From: Phycisphaerae bacterium
GTDB taxonomy: Bacteria; Planctomycetota; Phycisphaerae; Sedimentisphaerales; Anaerobacaceae
NCBI GenBank assembly: GCA_028714855.1
Contig: JAQTLP010000001.1
Coordinates: forward strand, 188,572-252,571
Reading direction: 5' to 3'
Length of the DNA stretch: 64,000 nt
Every line of letters begins with the position of its first letter. The first letter of the stretch is position 1. The translations under genes and the position numbers were made by a program. Shown piece after piece: positions 17,034 through 24,756 of the stretch. The notes under the pieces were generated by a model. It had not been told where the DNA came from and did no database searches. It saw only the letters and a program-made list of their open reading frames with translations.

Positions 17034-17633
17034 TTACCCTCCGATGTGTCCTCGTAGGACTTCGTGGAGCCATTCTCTTTCCGGCTCTGTAAGGGTATCC
17101 CCAATCTCGACCCTCTCGGCGCCCACATCAAAAGTAAGTCTTTGTCTTTCACCGATACGTTCAAGGTGGAGATTAACAGGTTGTTTCAGTTCGACCCGGT
17201 AATTTTTATTTTTATTGCGGAAACTCTGAAAGAAATTTGGTTTCCCCTGAGAACGGTCGTATTTGTAATAATTAAAATTATAAGGTTTCGTGCCAGTTTC
17301 ATATTCGAAATACGTCGAAGCTAAAGTTAACTTCGAGGGCTTGATTGGTTTGAAGGTGTTGTATAAAACGTAAATTACAGCCGCTTCGCCGCATGCCCAG
17401 CCGCCCAGCCAGAAAAGCATAAATAAACGTCCAAAAAGAGGCATGTCCTTGCCGGAAAAAACTTCTCTTGCTGCCACAAAACCGCCTACTGTCCACCCGC
17501 AAAGCCAAAATAACATGAATGCCGCAGCACCGTATTGACCGATACTTTTCTCCCCGTTCTTCCATGAGTAAGTCATGGAATACATGTCCCTGTCAACTTT
17601 GATATTCGTCCCCGCCGGCGGCTCCATATCCAT
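17034..17633 (-). CDS. Uncharacterised membrane protein with two TM helices
   Basis: 199 aa. A short N-terminal region, two Trp/Gly-rich hydrophobic helices ('FMLFWLCGWTVGGFVAA' near 40-55 and 'LFMLFWLGGWACGEAAVIYVLY' near 70-92) that resemble each other, and a basic C-terminal soluble domain of about 100 residues rich in beta-type sequence. I do not recognise a family; the two-helix plus beta-domain shape resembles bacterial PH-like membrane proteins. AGGAGA lies 7 nt before the ATG, a strong SD, so it is real. It converges with the nickel operon. Confidence 0.65.
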   Translation of the reverse strand: MDMEPPAGTNIKVDRDMYSMTYSWKNGEKSIGQYGAAAFMLFWLCGWTVGGFVAAREVFSGKDMPLFGRLFMLFWLGGWACGEAAVIYVLYNTFKPIKPSKLTLASTYFEYETGTKPYNFNYYKYDRSQGKPNFFQSFRNKNKNYRVELKQPVNLHLERIGERQRLTFDVGAERVEIGDTLTEPEREWLHEVLRGHIGG

Positions 17634-17840
17634 TTTATTCTCTCCTAAAATCTCCCTCTGAAATTATAAAAACAAGTTGATGCAATTTCAAGTCTTGTTT
17701 CTCCAACCTCCTCGGTCAGATGCTAAACATCCCTATATGCGGCGATTCCGGAGGGAAGGAGAAAAATCAATCAAATGCGCGGTGGTTTAAGAGTAAAAAT
17801 CCATTTTTTCAAAATTTTTTCTATCTCTTTAGCCGTAAGT

Positions 17841-18168
17841 ACTTAGCCAAAACCTCACCTCTGAAAACTCCGTAATTTTCGCATCAAACGCGCAAGTCCG
17901 CCCAATTGTAGAAGGGACATATTCTAAATATTACAAAAGACATGAAGCAGCAAAACATAGTTAATTTAGGCAACTTATATTTAGTAATCAGTGTTAATCC
18001 GTGTAATCCGTGGTTGGAAGTCAATCAATCAAAACAACTAAATTATGCAAAACGAACCCAATTTTTCAAAAAGTCAAATGCTTATAACCGTAATTAATAC
18101 AACCAATTACAACGAAAAATGCGAATTGGACACTTGGTCAAAACGAACCCAAACAAAGCCAATTTTAA
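17841..18168 (+). repeat. Dispersed repeat, copy A
   Basis: Two conserved blocks: 17841-17924 and 18023-18168. Block 1 begins ACTTAGCCAAAAC and contains TTTTCGCATCAA and CGCGCAAGTCC. Block 2 begins AATCAATCAAAACA and ends ACAAAGCCAATTTTAA. Both are matched in the same order by copy B (50525 down to 50113, opposite strand). Block 2 contains an internal double motif (AAAACGAACCCAA twice). Its end covers the stop codon of the metX-metW gene on the other strand. The spacer carries 'GTTAATCCGTGTAATCCGTG'. The 17634-18164 gap holds no gene. Confidence 0.85.
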
Positions 18169-19967
18169 TCTTTACTGGTTACGTAGATTACCTGCTCAGC
18201 GAGCAGGTTCGGGGCAAAGCGCACGGGGGCGATTTTGGCCTTGCCCATTGGAATCCGCTTTTCCACTTTTACCCCCAGTTTCTCGCAAAACTCGTCAAAA
18301 TCCTTCAGCGACAAAAAGTGTATGTTCGGCGAATCATACCAATTCAAAGGCAGTTGTTTTGTAACAGGCGCTTTGCCGGTAAATATAAGCTGTGCCCTGC
18401 ACCGCCAGTTCGCGAAATTTGGAAAGCTGACGATTACTTTTTTGCCGACCCGAAGCAATTCTCTGAAAACTTTCTCCGGCTCTTTTATCGTCTGCAATGT
18501 CTGCGACAGGATTACGTAATCGAAGCTCTTATCGCCATAAAACCTAAGCCCCTCGCCGACGTTCTGCTGAATAATCGGCAGACGCCTGCAAACGCAATCC
18601 AGCACAAGCTCCTGGTCAATTTCGATGCCATTGCCTTTTATGTTCTTATCGCGCACGAGATTGACCAGCAATTGTCCATCGCCGCAGCCGACGTCGAGGA
18701 CGGAGCTATCCGGCTCAATGAGAGATTGTATTCGCTCATAATCAACGCGTGCCCTGTGCGCGTGCTCGAACTCGTCGAGCTTGCGCATACTTCTCGCGTA
18801 ACAGGAGCACGTCTGCTGGTCGGTCACCGGCCTGTATGTAGCCTGCAAAAAGCAGCAGAGGTATCTGCCCAGTATCTCCGGCTCCAGCAGAAACGCATCG
18901 TGGCCGTATGGCGAAGCGATATCGCAATAGCTGACGTCTTTGCCCGCAGCGGCAAGGGCGTCCACCATCGTCTTGGATTGTGCGGGCGTAAAGAGCCAGT
19001 CGCTGGCGAAACTGATTACAAGGAACCGGGATTTGGTTTTCGCAAACGCTTTCTCCAGAGAGCCATATTCTCTGTGAAGGTCGAAGTAATCCGCCGCCTT
19101 GGTTATATAAAGGTAACTGTCGGCGTCGAATCTTTCAACGAAGCTTTGCCCCTGATGGTCGAGATACGTCTCGACCGAGAACTCGCTGTTGAAATCATAA
19201 CTGTAGCTGTCAGCACTTCGCAGCTCGCGCCCGAACTTGGCACGCATACCCTGCTCCGACAGATACGTTATATGCCCAATCATCCGCGCGATGGCCAGAC
19301 CTCTGTCGGGCCCGGCGCCATCGTGATACTGCCCGCCGGCAAAGTTGGAGTCGGCCAGTATCGCGTTTCGCCCGACCGCGTCGAACGCTATCGACTGTGC
19401 GCTTAGGTGTGTAGCCGTCGCAATCGCTATCGCCGATTCGACAAAATCAGGATACGCAATCGCCCACTGCAGGGCCTGCATTCCGCCGATGGAGCCGCCG
19501 ATTACGCTAAGAAGTTTTTTTATTCCGAGTTTATCGGCCAGCAGCTTCTGCACCTTCACCATATCGGCGATGGTTATAATCGGAAAATCCAGCCCGTATG
19601 GCTTACCCGTCTGCGGATTAGTATCGCGAGGCCCGGTCGTTCCGCTGCACCCGCCGAGAAAATTCGAGCAAATTACAAAATATTTATTCGTATCGATACC
19701 CTTGCCGGGCCCGACCATAACGTCCCACCAGCCCGGCTTTTTGTCATCGATACTGTGGATACCCGCAACATGCGCGTTGCCGCTGAGGGCGTGGCAAATC
19801 AAAACAGCGTTATCGCCCGCCTCGTTGAGCCTGCCGTATGTCTCGTATGCCACATCGATAGGGCCCAATCGCTTGCCGCTCTCCAATTCGAGGGGCCTAT
19901 CCTGCTCTACGACGCGCATTGTCTGCGTTTTTACGACGCCGACCGAATTTTCCCTTGTTTCTGCCAT
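18165..19967 (-). CDS. metXW: Homoserine O-acetyltransferase fused to MetW methyltransferase-like domain
   Basis: 600 aa with two domains. Residues 1-~375 are MetX, an alpha/beta hydrolase that acetylates (or succinylates) homoserine for methionine synthesis: nucleophile Ser159 in 'GGSIGGMQ', Asp323 in 'SDWLF', His356 in 'YGHDAF'. Residues ~395-600 are MetW-like, with the SAM-binding '[12 protein letters not shown]' and '[12 protein letters not shown]'. MetX and MetW are normally separate neighbouring genes; here they are one chain. No SD precedes the ATG, and the promoter sits very close, suggesting a leaderless mRNA. The stop lies inside dispersed repeat copy A. Confidence 0.92.
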   Translation of the reverse strand: MAETRENSVGVVKTQTMRVVEQDRPLELESGKRLGPIDVAYETYGRLNEAGDNAVLICHALSGNAHVAGIHSIDDKKPGWWDVMVGPGKGIDTNKYFVICSNFLGGCSGTTGPRDTNPQTGKPYGLDFPIITIADMVKVQKLLADKLGIKKLLSVIGGSIGGMQALQWAIAYPDFVESAIAIATATHLSAQSIAFDAVGRNAILADSNFAGGQYHDGAGPDRGLAIARMIGHITYLSEQGMRAKFGRELRSADSYSYDFNSEFSVETYLDHQGQSFVERFDADSYLYITKAADYFDLHREYGSLEKAFAKTKSRFLVISFASDWLFTPAQSKTMVDALAAAGKDVSYCDIASPYGHDAFLLEPEILGRYLCCFLQATYRPVTDQQTCSCYARSMRKLDEFEHAHRARVDYERIQSLIEPDSSVLDVGCGDGQLLVNLVRDKNIKGNGIEIDQELVLDCVCRRLPIIQQNVGEGLRFYGDKSFDYVILSQTLQTIKEPEKVFRELLRVGKKVIVSFPNFANWRCRAQLIFTGKAPVTKQLPLNWYDSPNIHFLSLKDFDEFCEKLGVKVEKRIPMGKAKIAPVRFAPNLLAEQVIYVTSKD

Positions 19968-19977
19968 AGCTGGTTTA

Positions 19978-20005
19978 AGTATATACTAAAACTTTCCTCT
20001 GTAAA
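19978..20005 (-). promoter_or_regulatory. Promoter of metX-metW, leaderless arrangement
   Basis: On the minus strand TTTACA (20005-20000), 16-bp spacer, TATACT (19983-19978). Only 10 nt separate the -10 box from the ATG at 19967, so the leader would be about 3-5 nt. No SAM riboswitch is visible. Confidence 0.6.
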
Positions 20006-20064
20006 GCACAACAGCAGCCCGGCAGGGGGGATGATATTTTCTGCATTGAAATTTCTAAAAATCC

Positions 20065-20093
20065 TTGACATTGACTATAAATTGTATTTCAAT
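20065..20093 (+). promoter_or_regulatory. Promoter of the small basic protein gene
   Basis: TTGACA (20065-20070), 17 bp, TTCAAT (20088-20093), in an AT-rich stretch divergent from metX-metW. A CCGCC-TCC-GGCGG hairpin lies in the leader at 20139-20151. Confidence 0.5.
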
Positions 20094-20178
20094 TGTTTTA
20101 GAATTACTAAAACACAGGGGCCTACCCAAACACTTGTCCGCCTCCGGCGGGAATATATTTAGCGAAAGGAACTGTAAT

Positions 20179-20391
20179 ATGGCAAAGAAAAGAAAAGCCG
20201 CAAAAAGAAAAAAAGCTGTACCGATGTGGTCAACCCGTGACGTCAATCTGCTAAAGAAGCTTTTCCCGACCAATCCGACCTCCAAGATAGCTAAAAAGCT
20301 CAAACGCAAAATCGACGCGGTAAAGAAAAAAGCCTCCAGAATGGGTCTTTCAAAGTCAAAGAAATACCTGAAATCTCTCGGCAAGGCCTAA
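20179..20391 (+). CDS. Small lysine-rich DNA-binding-like protein
   Basis: 70 aa, about one third Lys/Arg. After a basic N-terminal run comes 'WSTRDVNLLKKLFPTNPTSKIAKKLKRK', then 'IDAVKKKASRMGLSKSKKYL'. This W...L...F....T...IA..L.R...AV..KA..LGL pattern is like the Myb/SANT-type helix-turn-helix seen in small phage and bacterial regulators. The ATG at 20179 follows AAAGGA. It stands alone with its own promoter. A nucleoid-associated or regulatory role is inferred from charge and fold pattern; the target is unknown. Confidence 0.75.
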   Translation: MAKKRKAAKRKKAVPMWSTRDVNLLKKLFPTNPTSKIAKKLKRKIDAVKKKASRMGLSKSKKYLKSLGKA

Positions 20392-20497
20392 ACCGGCCGG
20401 ACCGCACCAGATTCATTGGAGATGGGGGCCGCCCCGGAAAAGGTTCTTGAAACTACAAACAGCGGTCCCCCCGCAGCAGAGCTATTAGGAGTAATTC

Positions 20498-21493
20498 TTG
20501 AAAGTTCTATTTATTGGCGGCACAGGAGTAATTAGTTCCGCTTGCTCGCAATTGGCCGTGGAACGCGGCATTGACCTTTACCTGCTTAATCGCGGACAAT
20601 CCGAGCGTCCTGTCCCGCCATCGGCCAGGGTCCTGCACGGAGATATTCGTGACAAAGACTCGGCTAATCGAGTCCTGGACAAAATGACTTTCGACGCGGT
20701 CGTTGACTGGGTCGCTTTCACGCCGGCCCATATCGAGATAGACTTAGAGCTGTTCCGGCAGCGGACGAAGCAATATATTTTCATCAGTTCCGCCTCTGCC
20801 TATCAAAAACCGCTGGCAACTCTACCCATCACGGAAACAACCGCCCTAAGCAACCCCTTTTGGAAATATTCACAGGACAAAATCGCCTGCGAGCAATTGC
20901 TGATGCGCGCCCTCGACCGCGACGGCTTCCCGGTAACAATTGTTCGTCCTTCGCATACCTACGACCGCACCAGTCTGCCTGTTGACGGCGGGTATACTGT
21001 ATTGAACCGTATGCGGCAGGGCAAGAAAGTAATCGTTCACGGCGACGGTTCTTCTCTATGGACTTTGACCAATCATCGTGATTTCGCCAAAGGATTTGTT
21101 CCTTTATTGGGCAATAGCAGTGCCATCGGCCAGGTCTTTCATATAACATCCGATGAGCTTCTCACATGGAACCAGATTTTTGAAATACTCGCCGAAGCCG
21201 CCGGTGCAAAACCCCGTATAGTCCACGTATCTTCGGATATAATTGCTTCTTTTGACCCGAATTGGGGGGCAGGCCTGCTCGGCGATAAGGCCCACAGCGT
21301 GATTTTCGACAATTCCAAAATCAAAAGTTTCGTTCCGGACTACGCCGCGACCATTCCCTTTGCCGAAGGCGCAAAGGAAATAATATCCTGGTTCGATTCC
21401 AATCCGCGGCAGCAGACTGTAAATGAGCAAACCGACCAAATGATTGATAAAATCATCGCCGCCTGCGAATCAATCCGCCCCTGTTTATCTTAA
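20498..21493 (+). CDS. NAD-dependent epimerase/dehydratase family protein (extended SDR)
   Basis: 331 aa. N-terminal Rossmann fold with 'FIGGTGVISSACSQ' (GxxGxxS-type dinucleotide site), 'HGDIRD', a Ser-rich 'FISSASAYQ' strand and the catalytic Tyr/Lys in 'YSQDK'. 'IVRPSHTYD' and 'VIVHGDGSSLWTLTNHRDFAKGF' are typical of the CSP41-like/atypical extended SDRs that act on nucleotide sugars or bind RNA. The substrate cannot be named. The TTG start has AGGAG at 6 nt. No sugar-nucleotide genes are adjacent, so it appears to be a single-gene unit. Confidence 0.85.
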   Translation: MKVLFIGGTGVISSACSQLAVERGIDLYLLNRGQSERPVPPSARVLHGDIRDKDSANRVLDKMTFDAVVDWVAFTPAHIEIDLELFRQRTKQYIFISSASAYQKPLATLPITETTALSNPFWKYSQDKIACEQLLMRALDRDGFPVTIVRPSHTYDRTSLPVDGGYTVLNRMRQGKKVIVHGDGSSLWTLTNHRDFAKGFVPLLGNSSAIGQVFHITSDELLTWNQIFEILAEAAGAKPRIVHVSSDIIASFDPNWGAGLLGDKAHSVIFDNSKIKSFVPDYAATIPFAEGAKEIISWFDSNPRQQTVNEQTDQMIDKIIAACESIRPCLS

Positions 21494-21519
21494 CATCTTC
21501 ATTTTAACCCGCAAAAACA

Positions 21520-21548
21520 TTGACATTTACGGTGTTTTTACGTAGAAT
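21520..21548 (+). promoter_or_regulatory. Promoter of the trpS operon
   Basis: Perfect TTGACA (21520-21525), 17-bp spacer, TAGAAT (21543-21548); 51 nt separate the -10 box from the trpS start. The leader is too short for a T-box. Confidence 0.75.
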
Positions 21549-21599
21549 CTTCGGGATATTTCGCTTTTTACAAAACTCACTACAAGAAGGGAGTTTGAA

Positions 21600-22565
21600 T
21601 TGAGAGTTCTATCGGGGATACAGCCGAGCGGCAGGTTGCATATAGGTAATTTCTTTGGCGCAATGCGTCAGCATATCAAGCTCCAATCCGAGCACGATGG
21701 CTTTTATTTCATCGCTGACTACCACGCCCTGACCAGCAATCCAAAGCCGGCGGATGTCGCCCAGCATAGCCTCGATGTTACAATAGATTATCTCGCCTTG
21801 GGCCTTGATACGAAGAAAACCGTCTTCTGGCGGCAATCGGACGTGCCGGAGGTGCTGGAGCTTGCGTGGCTGCTATCGTGCGTAACGCCGATGGGACTTT
21901 TGCAGCGATGCACAAGCTTCAAGGACAAGGTCGCACAGGGCATAAGCCCAAACCACGGCCTGTTCGCATACCCGGTGCTGCAGGCGGCGGACATCCTGAT
22001 TTTCAAAAGCGATTTAGTGCCGGTAGGGGCAGACCAGAAGCAGCATATCGAGGTAACCCGCGACATCGCAATCCGATTCAACAACGCATACGGCGAAGTG
22101 TTCACTGTGCCGAAGGAATATATCATCGAATCGGTAGCTGTCGTGCCGGGCATCGACGGACGAAAGATGAGCAAAAGCTATAATAATACGATTGGGATAT
22201 TCGAGCCGGAGAAGGCCGTTAAGAAAAAGATTATGAGCATTGTTACCGACTCCACGCCTGTCGAAGACCCCAAAAATCCGGACAAGTGCAACGTCTTTGC
22301 GCTTTTGAAGCTGGTCGCCTCGCCGGATGAATTGGCGGAGTGGGAAAAAAGGTATCGCAACGGCGGGATGGGATACGGTGAAGCGAAGAAACGCTTAGTA
22401 GAGCTGATAACAGAATATTTTGCCCCGTTCAGGCAGAAAAGAACCGAGCTTGAAAATAATATCGGCTACGTCAAGGAAGTGCTTGCTGACGGGGCTGCGC
22501 GGGCAAAAGCGGTAGCCTCAAAGGTCCTCGAACAGGCGAGACAAGCCGTTGGATTAAGAAAGTAA
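21600..22565 (+). CDS. trpS: Tryptophanyl-tRNA synthetase
   Basis: 321 aa class I synthetase. 'GIQPSGRLHIGNFFGA' carries the HIGH-type signature (HIGN) and 'GRKMSKSYNNTIG' the KMSKS loop. 'HALTSNPKP', 'YPVLQAADIL' and 'GADQKQHIE' are TrpRS-specific. TTG start with AGGGAG at 7 nt. It heads a plus-strand operon with the DUF2007 gene (2-bp gap) and scpA. Confidence 0.96.
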   Translation: MRVLSGIQPSGRLHIGNFFGAMRQHIKLQSEHDGFYFIADYHALTSNPKPADVAQHSLDVTIDYLALGLDTKKTVFWRQSDVPEVLELAWLLSCVTPMGLLQRCTSFKDKVAQGISPNHGLFAYPVLQAADILIFKSDLVPVGADQKQHIEVTRDIAIRFNNAYGEVFTVPKEYIIESVAVVPGIDGRKMSKSYNNTIGIFEPEKAVKKKIMSIVTDSTPVEDPKNPDKCNVFALLKLVASPDELAEWEKRYRNGGMGYGEAKKRLVELITEYFAPFRQKRTELENNIGYVKEVLADGAARAKAVASKVLEQARQAVGLRK

Positions 22566-22567
22566 TA

Positions 22568-22819
22568 ATGGGTGATAGACTCGTTAAAATAGCACAGTTC
22601 GGAAACTACATCGAAGCGGAGCTGGCAAAACAACAACTGGCAGATTCCGGAGTTGAGGCCATTGTGACAGGCGCAAATGCTTCAAATATGTATGGCGGGC
22701 TTCCATCTATTGAAGGGCCTGAGCTGCAGGTGCTCGAAAGCAGGGCCAAAGAGGCACTGGAAATTCTGGAATCCAGCAAGGGACAGGAATTGGAATTTGA
22801 AGAGGAAGAGGAACAATAA
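22568..22819 (+). CDS. DUF2007-family small protein
   Basis: 83 aa. The pattern 'LVKIAQFGNYIEAELAKQQLADSGVEAIVTG...N....G' matches the DUF2007 ('putative signal transducing protein') family: a ferredoxin-like beta-alpha-beta domain often fused to or next to zinc-ribbon or membrane proteins. The C-terminus is a run of Glu residues. No catalytic residues are visible. It lies between trpS and scpA, with gaps of 2 and 0 bp, so it is translated from the same mRNA. Role unknown. Confidence 0.8.
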   Translation: MGDRLVKIAQFGNYIEAELAKQQLADSGVEAIVTGANASNMYGGLPSIEGPELQVLESRAKEALEILESSKGQELEFEEEEEQ

Positions 22820-23743
22820 ATGGCTGATTATCGCGTAAATCTGGATATATTTGCAGGGCCGATGGATTTACTGCTGTATCTTGTCCGCAGGGAGGAAGTA
22901 GATATTTATGATATCCCCATCGCGGAGATAACCGACCAATACGTCCGCTATATCGAGATGCTGCAAAATCTGGATATTGATTTAGCGGGCGATTTTTTAG
23001 TAATGGCATCGACATTGCTACAGATAAAATCTGCGATGCTGCTGCCGAAAACGGAGATAGATGCGACAGTCGGCAGCGAGGATTTAGCAGACCCGCGGGC
23101 GGAGCTGATACGGCAATTGCTGGAATATAAGAAGTTCAAGGACGCTGCGAATCTGCTTAGCGCCGCAGCGGATGAGACGAACAAGCGGTTCGTACGGCCG
23201 GGGACAATTATCGAGCAGCTAAAGCCAGGCGACGAGCCGGAGGTTGATATCGAACAGTTGAGCATCTGGGACCTGCTCGAAGCATTCGGCTCAATCGTCG
23301 AGGCCACCAGCGGGGCCAGTTTCGATGTGAGTCATATCAAGGACGATACGCCGATTGATTTGTATCAGATAGAAATTCTGCACCGTTTGCAAACAGAAGG
23401 CGCGATGAGTTTCGAACGAATATTTGAGGGACGAACCAGACGGATAGTAATGATTGGATTATTTCTGGCGACTCTCGAATTAGTTCGGGAGAAGCTGGTC
23501 GGCGCCGAGCAGCAGGATAGTTCAATATATTTGCGGCCATTGACGGAGGAAAACGCCGAACAGGCGGTGCAAAAGGCCATTTTTACCCTTACTGAGGCCA
23601 ATAACGAACAATCCGTTGAGGTGAAACAACCTGAAAAACCGCCTATTCCGATATCCGAAATACCGCCTGAAAGCCGGCACGGGGCCTCGGCAGCAGAATA
23701 CGAAAAAGTAGAATCCGCCGACAAACAACAGGCGGAAAATTAA
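22820..23743 (+). CDS. scpA: Segregation and condensation protein A
   Basis: 307 aa kleisin. The N-terminal 'FAGPMDLLLYLVRREEVDIYDIPIAEITDQYVRYI' SMC-neck-binding region is highly typical. A helical middle ('ADPRAELIRQLLEYKKFKDAA') precedes a winged-helix C-terminal domain ('GAMSFERIFEGRTRRIVMIGLFLATLELV') that binds the SMC head. A Pro/Glu-rich tail of about 50 residues extends beyond the family end. ScpA closes the SMC ring for chromosome compaction with ScpB, whose gene is not in the window. The ATG abuts the DUF2007 stop. Confidence 0.94.
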   Translation: MADYRVNLDIFAGPMDLLLYLVRREEVDIYDIPIAEITDQYVRYIEMLQNLDIDLAGDFLVMASTLLQIKSAMLLPKTEIDATVGSEDLADPRAELIRQLLEYKKFKDAANLLSAAADETNKRFVRPGTIIEQLKPGDEPEVDIEQLSIWDLLEAFGSIVEATSGASFDVSHIKDDTPIDLYQIEILHRLQTEGAMSFERIFEGRTRRIVMIGLFLATLELVREKLVGAEQQDSSIYLRPLTEENAEQAVQKAIFTLTEANNEQSVEVKQPEKPPIPISEIPPESRHGASAAEYEKVESADKQQAEN

Positions 23744-23765
23744 TCTGCAGCGGCCGGATTAACAT

Positions 23766-23794
23766 TTGACAGGGCCTCTTTTCATCACTAAAAT
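23766..23794 (+). promoter_or_regulatory. Promoter of trxA
   Basis: TTGACA (23766-23771), 17 bp, TAAAAT (23789-23794). A TTAATC/GATTAA hairpin over the scpA stop (23740-23762) lies just upstream. Confidence 0.7.
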
Positions 23795-23874
23795 GTTTTC
23801 ATTCATCGGAAAATAATTAGCCGACCTGTTTTGTATTTTTTTTGCAAAATGGTCGCATCGGAAAGGATAAAATA

Positions 23875-24201
23875 ATGGCTGGTAACATAACTGAGCTAAC
23901 TGACGCTGATTTTGACGAGGTTGTTCACAGTTCTGATGTGCCGGTGCTGGTCGATTTCTGGGCACCGTGGTGCGGACCGTGCAAGATGATGGCTCCGATC
24001 CTCAAAGAAGTTGCGGACGATTATGCGGACAAGGCCAAAATCTGCAAACTTAATACGGACGATGCCCGTGACAGCGCTATGGAATTCGGTATAAATGCGA
24101 TACCGACTATTATTTTATTCAAGAACGGCGAGGTTCAAAAGAAGTGGGTCGGCTTAACCAGTAAAAAAATCTTAGCTGAGGCCATCGACGAGCTGCTCTG
24201 A
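23875..24201 (+). CDS. trxA: Thioredoxin
   Basis: 108 aa, the classic length. Active site 'FWAPWCGPCKMM' (WCGPC), cis-Pro in 'NAIPTIILF', and a C-terminal helix. A general protein-disulfide reductant of the cytosol. The ATG at 23875 follows AAAGGA; the in-frame ATG 33 bp upstream lacks an SD and would add a non-family extension. Single-gene unit with its own promoter. Confidence 0.97.
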   Translation: MAGNITELTDADFDEVVHSSDVPVLVDFWAPWCGPCKMMAPILKEVADDYADKAKICKLNTDDARDSAMEFGINAIPTIILFKNGEVQKKWVGLTSKKILAEAIDELL

Positions 24202-24242
24202 GAACGACGACGACAGACCCTTTACCGCCGATGGGGCGATTT

Positions 24243-24620
24243 TCAATACCAAACCATAACGATAAGATTTGGCTCGGTCTTTTTTCCCTGAATCTCACCG
24301 GTAATTACATTGGTATGTCTGATGGAGATGCCCGGGTTGTCTTTGAGCCATTTGGAGATCATCTCATCGAGGAACTCAATAGCGCCGCCGTGCAGTTTTG
24401 TAAAGAAAGTCTTAACACCGGTAATTCGTTCTGTGGAAGCCAATGCCTTCTCCGCAGGCTTTATCATGGCCGATGGCGGCATAGCAGGCCTTTCAATCTT
24501 AGGCGCCGCAGCACCTCCGCCGCCTAAATCCAATGGCGCATGGGAAACACTATTGTCAAAAGGAATTGGTTTATCGAGGTTACGATCGGAGGAGCTTTTG
24601 TTGACGTCAAAATTTTCCAT
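24243..24620 (-). CDS. Uncharacterised small protein
   Basis: 125 aa. The N-terminal half is polar, Pro/Gly/Ala-rich and probably disordered. The C-terminal half, 'FLDEMISKWLKDNPGISIRHTNVITGEI' followed by 'NLIVMVWY', forms a compact alpha-beta unit resembling short domains of the type 'I..WL..NP.I.I......' found in small sporulation-associated or hypothetical proteins. GAGGGA at 5 nt before the ATG supports it over the overlapping plus-strand frame. It converges with trxA and is divergent from rimO. Function unknown. Confidence 0.6.
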   Translation of the reverse strand: MENFDVNKSSSDRNLDKPIPFDNSVSHAPLDLGGGGAAAPKIERPAMPPSAMIKPAEKALASTERITGVKTFFTKLHGGAIEFLDEMISKWLKDNPGISIRHTNVITGEIQGKKTEPNLIVMVWY

Positions 24621-24756
24621 ATACGGTCCCTCAACTAAAAACTCTAAATTGCATATAGTGATACCCAGTATACCTCCACTTTCTTAAAGTGTAAAGCGCC
24701 TAAATTGAATTAAAATATTAGACCAGGCGGCGTTTTTCTGCTACTTTTACCCTGCC

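Noticed and set aside
18045-19406. 453-codon open frame on the plus strand opposite metX-metW
   Set aside because: It is the antisense shadow of a well-conserved gene; its first part only covers repeat copy A, and it has no SD or family-like sequence.
19968-20064. SAM or other methionine riboswitch before metX-metW
   Set aside because: The promoter lies within 40 bp of the ATG, leaving no room for an aptamer.
24310-24687. 125-codon open frame on the plus strand between trxA and rimO
   Set aside because: The minus-strand frame at the same place has a strong SD and a protein-like C-terminal domain; this one does not.
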